From assembly GCA_977006965.1 (NCBI GenBank), contig OZ345370.1:1178001-1242000 (forward strand): a DNA stretch of 64,000 bases, in the 5' to 3' direction. This document shows positions 1-8,448 of this stretch, piece after piece (within the stretch, counting starts at the first letter, position 1; every line of letters starts with the position of its first letter). The DNA comes from Phymatolithon calcareum. Its lineage: Eukaryota; Rhodophyta; Florideophyceae; Hapalidiales. Position numbers and translations under genes: made by a program. The notes under the pieces were generated by a model. The model was not told where the DNA came from. It ran no database searches and was given only the letters and a program-made list of their open reading frames with translations.

Positions 1-689
1 TGGAAACTTGCGACCGGAACACGTGCACAAGTCTGGCGTATGCGCCAAGGGGGAGCGCGTGGATTATTCGAAAATGCACCGGTCGCGAACGAGGGAGCGC
101 ATCCTTGTCGACTTACGTTGCAATGTTTAAATCATCATAGCCTCAGAATCATTTCCATTGTATTCCCCATTCTTCGCAATACTTTTACTTGAACTTGCAC
201 GATATCCTGTAATTCAGATCTCTTGTCCATTTTAGTAATTTGTGGCAATCGCACGCTTCATCTTCTTCCGCCCCAAAAATCAATTGTAATCGCTCACTCC
301 CACATCAAAACTTCGCCAATTAGTGGATATCCACAAGATTCGGACACATTTTCTATCAATTGACGTCCCATGCTCACATTTGAAGCTCTCACAGCCTTTG
401 GAACACTGCTTCATACGTCAGGAACGAGACGGTTGTTAACTAAATTATACGATTTTGAAACTCAACGGACGGTCAGATGCAATAGCGAGCCCAACGGACA
501 GCTAATCCAAGTCGAAGCAGGCGGAAGAAGCTATGGAAAGCCAGTACTTGAATCTTTGCATGGTTTTTCGCCCAGAAAAGTTTTCCGACTTTAGAGATAA
601 GCGGTTGGTTTGCGATCCATCGCGCTCGCTTACGAGCAGTTTTTCTAAATGACCCAACTTTCTGCAATGCGGTGCATTGAGGCTACAAT
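1..689. other. 5' flank without a recognised gene
   Basis: AT-rich sequence upstream of the BAH-like gene. Only short ORFs without recognisable motifs are present, and no RNA gene or repeat stood out. Promoter elements for the downstream gene could lie here, but none can be named. Confidence 0.4.
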
Positions 690-2009
690 GTGGTTAAACG
701 CAAAGTGCAAAGAATTTACTGGATTTCTGGAGTATGCATGGATAATAATGCCATGTCGGTCACGCTCAAGTCCACGGGCTCAAGCATACAGACAATGTGC
801 GTTAACAGCGAGACTGGCGAGCGCAACATCTCAGTGGTTTTCATTGCAGAGAGCCTCACTATTTCTGGTGGAACAAACCACAAGACGTTTTACAATGTTG
901 CTGAAGTAGTACAATTTTCCAACGGATCGAGGCGCACTTTAAAGGTCGGCGACGCCGTCTACGTCGCTGGTGAACAAGGTCAAGACGCCTGGGTCGCTCA
1001 AATCGTCGAGTTTTTTGAGCTTGGAAACGCGGAGTTGCAGCTCATCGACGATGGCAGCGAGTGGAATCCCATACGATGTACACTTCGTTGGCTGTATAAT
1101 CGCCCGGACATGGACAGGGACTCCTGTGCCTGTTTCCTGAAATTCCGCGGAGCGTTCGCGGAGAGGTGTACTTCTCTGACCATGTTGAGGATTCAGGATC
1201 GAACGACCTCGAGGTGATAGAGGGTCGCGCTTTTCTGTTTGCTACGGTATGAGAGCTACTTACTGTAGTGGGCGATCTTAAGGACAATCCTCCAGAAGAC
1301 TATTAGGAAGGTGATGCGATTCGTCTTCTCCGTTGCCTTTACGGCTACAATTCGGGTAGTCCCGCATCCATCCCTGAATTGGAAGACGGAGAGCTGAAAT
1401 TTCTTCTCGACAACCCTTCCATGGACACCAAATTGTATCGAAATGCGCGCCCCAATCTGTACGGCGTTACCGACGCCGTCATGAAGGGTATCGCGAAGAA
1501 GAAGCCGAAACATTCAAAACCGCATAGGCGTAGTCCGGACGGCGCTGCGCGACATCCGACTAGGAAATCCCCGGGTCGCTCTCAAAATGGTTTCCAACCC
1601 GGGTCATCCCTTTGAAGGACTGCGGCTGAAGATTGGCTGCGTAGAGATTTAGATGTTAAGCTCCTCGAAGCTCTGCACTTTGTGCGGCTTAGAGCTGTTG
1701 TGACGTCAAATACCACTCGTATATGTTAAAGTCTACTGTAGCCGTAAGGATGGGGAGTTGTTCGACAACTCCGAAACCTGCATTAAAGAAGAAGAAGAAG
1801 ATCATGCAGCTCAAGTTAAGGAGGCTGACTTGTCTTTCTCTTTACCTTCCTCACGAAGAAAGGATAGCACTCGAGCAGAGTCAAACGCAAGGCCTGACGA
1901 GGGTGAAAGCCGGAAAATCGGGCTTCGTCCACCACCTGGAAAATCCCGTCGCCCCCTCGTCCTTGAAAGTTCCGATGGTGATAGTGATGAGATTTTGGTT
2001 GTGAGATAG
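690..2009 (+). pseudogene. BAH-domain protein gene, apparently disrupted
   Basis: The first frame, from the ATG at 690, encodes the front of a BAH (bromo-adjacent homology) chromatin-reader fold: a KVGDAVYVAGE strand, then AWVAQIVEFFE and LRWLYNRPDM. Near 1105-1150 the homology moves to another frame, which reads RGEVYFSDHVED then LEVIEGRAFLF, the expected second half of the fold, and stops at 1250. More plausible coding follows in that same frame at about 1307-1615 (LKFLLDNPSMDTK, then a Lys/Pro-rich stretch). An acidic, charged tail lies in the first frame at 1758-2009. A GTATGA at 1247 and an AG at 1305-1306 could frame a 60-nt intron, but nothing obvious explains the first frame change. 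Either a 1-nt lesion broke the gene or it has undetected introns. BAH proteins usually bind histones or partner proteins in silencing complexes; that role is inferred. Confidence 0.5.
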
Positions 2010-3295
2010 GCAGGATACATTCGGAAAGCATTGAATCGCTGACCACTATTCTGCGATGGACAGCTGCCAGCAGGGACATTGGCGCGATGAATGCGAAGGA
2101 GCTTGTCGTTCATATAAGTGGTAACTCAGTACCAGAAGGAGAAGTACATCTCTAGTTTTCGTTCCTGATTAAAAGTACTTTATACTCGATAAAAAAATTC
2201 CTTCCGACATAATCAAACAACTCTCCAGTTTATCGCTTCAAGGCAAAAGGACCACATCGTGCGACATAGAGGCAAGGGAAGCATTAAGCAATCGTTTGCA
2301 GTCGTCTAGTCTTCAAGCGACTCTCATACTGCGTTTATTTCTGCTGCTCTGCTTGTAGTTCACGAGTTCGGGTTTCGAGCTTTTCAGCGATTTGCGCGCG
2401 CAGCTGCACTTTTGTGTACATAGTTTTAGGAAATTGCGGGCATCATACACACGAAAGCATAGCAGAAGCATCTCTGTGAGCTCCTCTGCCGGTGTGGCAT
2501 CCTCCTCGGTTATCAGCACCCCGGAGTAAGACTAACCCTGACCACGAGTTAAAGTTGCCTTAGCGCGCTGGCGATTTTACAAACAGGCGGGAAGCGCATT
2601 AAAGCGGATGAGGTCCCTTGCAAAGAGGTGATCAAGACCAAAGACAAACACTCGAATCTCGGAAACCCCGCAAGACGCAGTTTGTTTTTTGCGCATTGGA
2701 ATAGACTCATCTTGCAAAGGGGGTGTCGTTAAGAAATACAAGTTCTTACTGTTGCTCTTTTTCCCGATAAAACTTGGACATCGACGATAAGGATTCCGCT
2801 TAACAGATTTGTCGCGGGCTATCCGTGATCTGAAACTTGCCTTGGGTCGAGGAAGTACGAAAAGCTTCTTGAATCTATGCTATCCTTGAGAACACATGCC
2901 CCTCTCCTGTGCGATCGGGGTCAGGATAGAGACTGGAGCTTTGAAAACAAAGTATGGAACTGCCAACAATGGAGTTAAACTCGTACAAGAAATCATTTAC
3001 GTGGAAAGGGAGCATAATGACTGATACAAGGCAGGGGTTTTTCGGAACAAGTGAGTCTACAGAGAAATGGATAGTCGGCCGTATTCACCTACATACAACT
3101 CCTTGGACCACTATACTGTACACCAGGTCTTCAGAGGGACGAAAATTCAGTTAGTCGCAAACGAACTACTTCTCTACGCATAATAATCGCCGCGTGCAGC
3201 TCTTCCCAAAGCCACATACCAATGAGCAACTTCCCATGGCTCAGGAGTCAAAGAGCTAAAAGGACCGTGCAAGAGACATTCCAGACGAGAGAGTA
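2010..3295. other. Intergenic, nothing identified
   Basis: Only ORFs under 70 residues occur, without motifs. One on the minus strand (2313-2519) is hydrophilic and Lys/Ser-rich at its end, but nothing supports it as a gene. Confidence 0.4.
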
Positions 3296-4570
3296 CTAAT
3301 GGAATAGCAACTCTGGTAAAAGATTTAGAACAAACGGCTTAACCGTCCATCTTGTCAGTACATAGAACAACATTCCAGTAACAATGGAAATTGGGAGAGC
3401 TGGGAGTGCCTTCTTGTAAACAATGACCAAGAAAAGCGTAGCGCAAAGTCCTGCGAGAATGGCCACGAAACTGATAATCGCAGTCATCGCGCCACCCTTG
3501 CTTGCTTCAGCGACGAGCACGGAGTAGAAGACAAAATCGCCCAATCCCAGTTTCAAATGTGTGCCTAATGTTCCGACCCGGGTCTCCTCTTGTTGCCTTG
3601 GACTAGATTGTGCATCGGTACCATTCTCTGCCGAGGCTGCGCGCTCTCTGGCCTTTTTCGCCCTGCGCCTTGCCGCGCGTCTCGCCTCCTTCTCCGCAAG
3701 TTCCTCTGGGGTGGCAGATGTCGCAGGAGTTCCTTCCTCACCGCTTTGTTCAGGCTCTGTCGTCGGCCCGGAGCGTGTTGAGGCAGCATTTCGCCTTTCT
3801 TTTTTGGTGCGTTTGAACACGACGGCGGGTTTTGCCTCCGGATCGCGTCCGATATCATTCGGGTTGGTGTCGTACACAAGCGCAGGAAGGGGTTCGTCCT
3901 GCGTTCTCGCTGCTTCCACAAGTTTCCGTAAAGGCCCCCAGGGCGCGAGTACGGCAAATAAATCCCACGCGACGAGTACGCCAAGAATGGTCCAGGTGGA
4001 CCATGACGGCAGGGTGCGGAAAATGAAGGCCATGAGAGAGGACATAACGATTAGATATGCCTGATTAATGACACGAGGAACGGTCCAGAAGATTGACACC
4101 AGTCCGGTAATGGCGAAGTTCCATACAGCAAAACTGAGCGTTATCCAATCGAGATTGATACATCGCGAACGACAGAACTCGAAAAGATAGATTCCGCCCA
4201 CATACGCGAAAATGATAGCAACCGCAACAATAAGCCAGCCTGCAATAAAACGCTGATGTCCATTCTTGAAAAGCCACACGAGTAAAAATGTGCAGAGTAC
4301 GATAAGAACGCAGAAGATACCCACAAATATAAGTGTCTCCCGTGTTCTAAACATTACGGGTCCTTTCGGAACGGCTGGTCTTGGCGTCTGTTTCTCTGGG
4401 AAAATATCTAGGAAAGGCGGCTTTGCCACTGCAGTGGTGATACGGTTGCACGACTTCGGGTCGTTCACGCTTTTCACAAGCCAGATGGAGAGGGCCATAC
4501 AGAATACCACCGGCCACACTACCCTCCCCATGGCGTCGCTCAACGCGCTATCGCGTCCTCTGTCCGCCAT
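3296..4570 (-). CDS. Presenilin, gamma-secretase catalytic subunit
   Basis: A 424-residue multi-pass membrane aspartyl protease, the catalytic subunit of gamma-secretase, which cleaves transmembrane helices in ER, Golgi or endosomal membranes. Diagnostic motifs are all visible. The first catalytic Asp is D203 in the AWDLFAVLAPWGPLRKLVEAA segment, equivalent to the YD motif of animal presenilins. The second is D345 in the GLGD motif (342-345). The C-terminal PAL motif is at 390-392. A hydrophilic, Arg/Ala/Glu-rich loop of about 110 residues (235-340) separates the two halves, matching the large loop where presenilins undergo autoproteolysis. The first helix is at about 17-33, and the extreme N-terminus is shorter than in animals. 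The frame is uninterrupted. Partners (nicastrin, APH-1, PEN-2) are not in this window. Identification is very secure; substrates are unknown. Confidence 0.95.
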   Translation of the reverse strand: MADRGRDSALSDAMGRVVWPVVFCMALSIWLVKSVNDPKSCNRITTAVAKPPFLDIFPEKQTPRPAVPKGPVMFRTRETLIFVGIFCVLIVLCTFLLVWLFKNGHQRFIAGWLIVAVAIIFAYVGGIYLFEFCRSRCINLDWITLSFAVWNFAITGLVSIFWTVPRVINQAYLIVMSSLMAFIFRTLPSWSTWTILGVLVAWDLFAVLAPWGPLRKLVEAARTQDEPLPALVYDTNPNDIGRDPEAKPAVVFKRTKKERRNAASTRSGPTTEPEQSGEEGTPATSATPEELAEKEARRAARRRAKKARERAASAENGTDAQSSPRQQEETRVGTLGTHLKLGLGDFVFYSVLVAEASKGGAMTAIISFVAILAGLCATLFLVIVYKKALPALPISIVTGMLFYVLTRWTVKPFVLNLLPELLFH

Positions 4571-5390
4571 TGTTGCTCAATTTGTGAGCCACTAGACGGA
4601 AGAAGAATCCTGACAAGGAAGAGCAGCGGGAGCTCGCGATCCCCTCGCTTGTCCTCGTTGACGAATGCCTCCGCTACTCCAGGTTGAAATTCCCTAGAAT
4701 TCCTGCGAAGCGCTGCTGCGGAGGATGGACAGTCTTTCTGCGTGCGGCGAGCGCGATGTAAACCGCCATGCACCGAATCGCTGGTTGCTGTTACGTTCGT
4801 CCACAAGGCAAGGGTTGTTGCCGCAGGTCCGCATGATCGTTCGCCACGGAGAGTCGAGTGCAGAGCGCTTTCTGGGCATACAGCAAGGATGAAATTTATA
4901 GCTCACTGTAATGTTTGAGTTACAGTAAGGAAAGGCCAAAACTTTTACGAAAAATTAATCTCAGGTCGACCCGTGTCCCACGAACATGTTCGATTCAATG
5001 GTGTAACTTTAGTTTCAGATGCTGGAATAGTTGTCCACTCGAGTTATAGAGTCCAATCAAAATCAGCAGTTTCATATTTCCACTGCTTCGCAGGTAAGTG
5101 GAATAGAATTCTATTAAGTACAGAAAGTTGTAAGTTTTTAGTTTTTCTTTCAGTTTTGACGAAAATAATTGCAGTTGATCGACACCAATCGGATTGGCAC
5201 GCATTCAAACATCGAGATCAGAGCCCAGAGCAACTGGCGCGAACTTGCGCGGTGCGACCTTGCGCGGTGCTCCTTCAAGACGAGCAGCACCAAACACAAG
5301 GGACCAGATTGCCGGCCGGAAACCTAGCGACCGCACTTTGAAGAGAACGGAGCAATACTCCACTGGTCTCATTATTCCCCGATCGTTTTC
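4571..5390. other. Intergenic between presenilin and ALG3
   Basis: This is the upstream region of presenilin and the downstream region of ALG3, both on the minus strand. ORFs here are short and lack motifs. No repeats or RNA genes were recognised. Confidence 0.4.
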
Positions 5391-6656
5391 TTAAGAGTCC
5401 GAGAAGCCAGCGACTCGAGGAAGAGCAGCAAGGCCGCCCAGTGTGACGACATGGCATAAGTGCAAAGCAAGTGCTGCAACTTCATTGGGCGGAAACACAT
5501 TGAACACGACTTCGACTACGACGGGAACTGCAATTTTGAACATCACAGGCAAGTCCGTGACCCATACCAATAGGGGCAAGGTATGCACATACCATAGATA
5601 AAACTGGTAATGCAGCGTCCGCGCGAATACAATGCCTATGAAATTGCTCGTGAAAAGCACACTAACAATGTGACCCACTGGCAACCTTCTTGAGAATTCA
5701 CCGAGCCTCAACGTCACCCGCTTTCCTTTTCCGCTTCTAACTCCGATAAGCCCCAGTAATCCAGAGCTCCCAGCCTCGGTCCACTTGAAATGTCCAAAAG
5801 CCAGCAAAGTGCAGAGGTGCGCGACAAGCAGCGCTGTCGCCAACCGCTTGTCGAGAAATCGTTCCTGGCTGAGAAAAGCGCCATTAACACTCCATTCATA
5901 CATGAACACCCGGGTCAACTCGAACGCCTTTGCAAGGTAGCTCATCGGCGCATGCAGCAAAAACGGTGCACCAAGTACGATTTGTGGTACGGCGCAGAAC
6001 AGTAATACGCGCCATAGCGCTCCCACCGGACCGCAGGCTTGGCATAGAAGCACTGCGAGCCCTGGTGCGAAGAGCAATGCATTCATTTTAACAGACACGG
6101 AAAGCGAGTACAAGAGGCATCCCAGTGCCCAAAATTGTTTCACGAATAGGGCGATAGCGACATACATAAGCAGCATTTGCACGCCGTCGTTGAACAGACG
6201 CAATACAAACAGAGACATGGCACGCCGCGACGCGAAAAGTAGCAATATGACGAATAGTGGGAAACGCGCACTACCATCCCTTTTTCGGTAGCATTCTCGA
6301 TAGACGAACACCACAACGGCCACGACGACGGTGTGCAGAACCGCAAAAATGTATTGCGCGCGTTCGACGTTGGTCCCTTCGTCTGTTGCATAATAGAGAG
6401 CGGCGTAAATGTACACAAACCCAGCAGGATACACAAGGGGTCCCGTGTCCCCACGAAGATGACGGTAATCCAATTCGCCGCGCTCCACGACCCCGGCGAC
6501 CTCCTGCATGTATGCCACCCAGTCAATTTCCGTGTACGGCACTTTCTTAATAATGAATAATGCCAGCGCTATGTTAGAGAGAAGTGCGAGGGGGACGAGA
6601 CGCCAGAAGTAGCGGTCGGCAAGTGCGTCGATCTTCTTCAACGCTTCGCGAATCAT
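5391..6656 (-). CDS. ALG3: ALG3, dolichol-P-Man alpha-1,3-mannosyltransferase
   Basis: A 421-residue polytopic ER membrane enzyme. ALG3 uses dolichyl-phosphate-mannose to add the sixth mannose (alpha-1,3) to Man5GlcNAc2-PP-dolichol on the luminal side, starting elaboration of the N-glycan precursor. The N-terminal family signature is intact: TEIDWVAYMQEV (about 42-53), then LDYRHLRGDTGPLVYPAGFVYIY, which holds the acidic residues typical of GT58. A second conserved block is the SVSVKMNALLFAPG region, and the luminal HYQFYLWYVHTLP motif lies near the C-terminus. About ten hydrophobic segments are evident. The ORF is a single uninterrupted frame and the start gives the usual short cytosolic N-tail. 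It shows that this organism can make dolichol oligosaccharides beyond Man5. Confidence 0.95.
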   Translation of the reverse strand: MIREALKKIDALADRYFWRLVPLALLSNIALALFIIKKVPYTEIDWVAYMQEVAGVVERGELDYRHLRGDTGPLVYPAGFVYIYAALYYATDEGTNVERAQYIFAVLHTVVVAVVVFVYRECYRKRDGSARFPLFVILLLFASRRAMSLFVLRLFNDGVQMLLMYVAIALFVKQFWALGCLLYSLSVSVKMNALLFAPGLAVLLCQACGPVGALWRVLLFCAVPQIVLGAPFLLHAPMSYLAKAFELTRVFMYEWSVNGAFLSQERFLDKRLATALLVAHLCTLLAFGHFKWTEAGSSGLLGLIGVRSGKGKRVTLRLGEFSRRLPVGHIVSVLFTSNFIGIVFARTLHYQFYLWYVHTLPLLVWVTDLPVMFKIAVPVVVEVVFNVFPPNEVAALALHLCHVVTLGGLAALPRVAGFSDS

Positions 6657-6886
6657 TGCGCGATAGATTGCAGTCGATTCCGCGCTATGAATTGGAAATT
6701 CTTGGTGGCATGGAGGATCTTAACACGACTGCAGGTGTCTGAGCGTCAGACAGCGGGCATCCTGATTGCGGTCGTCCAGGCGATGTCTTGGAAAGCAATA
6801 TGATAAGCGTTATTAAACCGCTTGTGCTTGACCCGAAAACAAAGCAGTGCAAAGACTCCCCAGGCAACTCGTGCCGCTCATTCATC

Positions 6887-6957
6887 AGAATGCTATCCCA
6901 CCCATGCTCTCCGACCATGATGATCATGGTCGGAGAGCATGGGTGGGATAGCATTCT
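6887..6957. repeat. 71-bp perfect palindrome
   Basis: Arms 6887-6921 and 6923-6957 are exact reverse complements (35 bp each) around one central G at 6922. The arms begin AGAATGCTATCCC. A few more pairs are possible outside (ATCAG and CTGAT) if a 2-base bulge is allowed. It lies about 230 bp upstream of the ALG3 start codon and is not within a recognised gene. Confidence 0.95.
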
Positions 6958-7447
6958 CTGATCGTTCCTTTCAGCGGCAAGGCATAATGATAAATTGTAC
7001 CTGCAGGAATTGAAGGATTCTTGAACATTTCCGATCATTTCAGATTTTCTAGATTTCCGCACTTCGTCCAAATGCACCTGCCTGTGCTCTTAAAATCCTC
7101 CCAAGGAGAGAAGGCTATCTCTAGTGCACGGATGATAGGTATGCGAAAGTGCTCTTTTTTCGTTTTTGCAAACATTCAGGATAGAAAGGCTATTAGTATT
7201 TTGAACAATCACAATGCCCGAGCACTTTGCCATCGGATGGAAGCTGAATTAATTCTATAAAATATCTTCGTGCGAAAGTATCCAGACCCCAAGTTTAGTA
7301 TATGCACGCCGCTGAGTCAAGTACCGCGCGCCATGCAACCGCTCGATTTTAACGCGGTCAACATGCCCTTAAAAGAATCATCACATTCGCCCGCAAGGCA
7401 CATTCCTCAACCACTGCAATCAAGTGAGAGAGGGAACGATACTCGCG

Positions 7448-7864
7448 ATGTCTCTTTTCACATTTCTCACGGCCTGCTTCTTTGGCTACACCCCAGAGGA
7501 GAAGCAATCCAAGCCCGCCCGCCGCCGCCGCCGCACCAGAACAAAGAAGCGCATGGACATGCCACAGACTAATGCCGATCATTTTTCGTCCCGTAATTCG
7601 CCTTCGTCGCCCTTTTCCAGGTCTTGCTCGCAATTCTACAAAGCTCAAGGTTCATCAAATCCGACCAGCTGTGGCTATCACGGTATTTGCCGATCACGCT
7701 GCCCCCCGCATGACAGGTGTTCCGGAATCTCTCCTCATCAGAGCGCCGAGGATGCCTACTCGAAGTGGGAGAGCATTAATGGACCGTCCAATAATGCAGA
7801 AGCCGCGAAGATTTATTTTGATATTCTTCGTGAACAGCGCCTCCCGCGCCGCCACAGGATTTAA
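7448..7864 (+). CDS. Small hypothetical protein (uncertain)
   Basis: A possible 138-residue protein starting MSLFTFLTACFFGYTPEE. A short hydrophobic N-terminus is followed by a strongly basic stretch (RRRRRTRTKKR) and a Ser/Pro-rich middle. The C-terminal part reads AEDAYSKWESINGPSNNAEAAKIYFDILREQ. No family is recognised. Overlapping ORFs of similar size exist in the other plus frame (7482-7910) and on the minus strand (7358-7648), so the coding frame is not decided by the sequence alone. A long imperfect palindrome begins 60 bp downstream. Confidence 0.25.
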   Translation: MSLFTFLTACFFGYTPEEKQSKPARRRRRTRTKKRMDMPQTNADHFSSRNSPSSPFSRSCSQFYKAQGSSNPTSCGYHGICRSRCPPHDRCSGISPHQSAEDAYSKWESINGPSNNAEAAKIYFDILREQRLPRRHRI

Positions 7865-7923
7865 AGAAGACGAGTATACAGAAGCTGTCATTCGAAACTG
7901 TAGGAGGTAAGGTTTTCGAATGC

Positions 7924-8035
7924 CTTGATCGATCGAACCGCTGAATAGATTCACGACGGTTTGCGCATCTTGCGCAGATATCTGAGCAAGACGCGCAAAC
8001 CGTCTTGTTTCTGTTCGGTGGTTCGATCGATCAAG
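7924..8035. repeat. 112-bp imperfect palindrome
   Basis: Two 56-nt arms (7924-7979 and 7980-8035) are inverted copies, centred on AGATATCT with no loop. About 47 of 56 positions match. The outer 16 bp, CTTGATCGATCGAACC, are perfect, and a second perfect block, GACGGTTTGCGC, lies inside. It could be a small foldback element or a hairpin-RNA source. Confidence 0.9.
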
Positions 8036-8448
8036 AGCACGCTACATGCGGGCGGGTTTATCTCGCGTTAGAATACTAAAATTTCTCGAGAACAGTTTCA
8101 GGTGTTAACTTGTTGACGTTTTCTGCAGTAAACGAAAAAAGATTGTGCCGGTCCTGAGTGTTGTTAACGTGTCTATATTTGAGCGCAGTACTCTTTCGCT
8201 CCTCTAACATTTGAGCCCAGAGTACAGTACTAGAGGATTTGACTTTTGAATCAAGTCTTTTCTTCCAGAAGGAAGGAAAGTAGAATGCCAAAAACTGAGA
8301 TAGTTTTCCATTTACGCCGAAATTATCTACCGTACCATAGGCTAGGGTTCAATTCAGTTAAAATTCTGAACCAATACTACTCATGACCAAAAACAAGCTA
8401 CTACAATGCAAATGCATGCGTGCTCGAGTCAATCGTTCCAAAAAGTGA

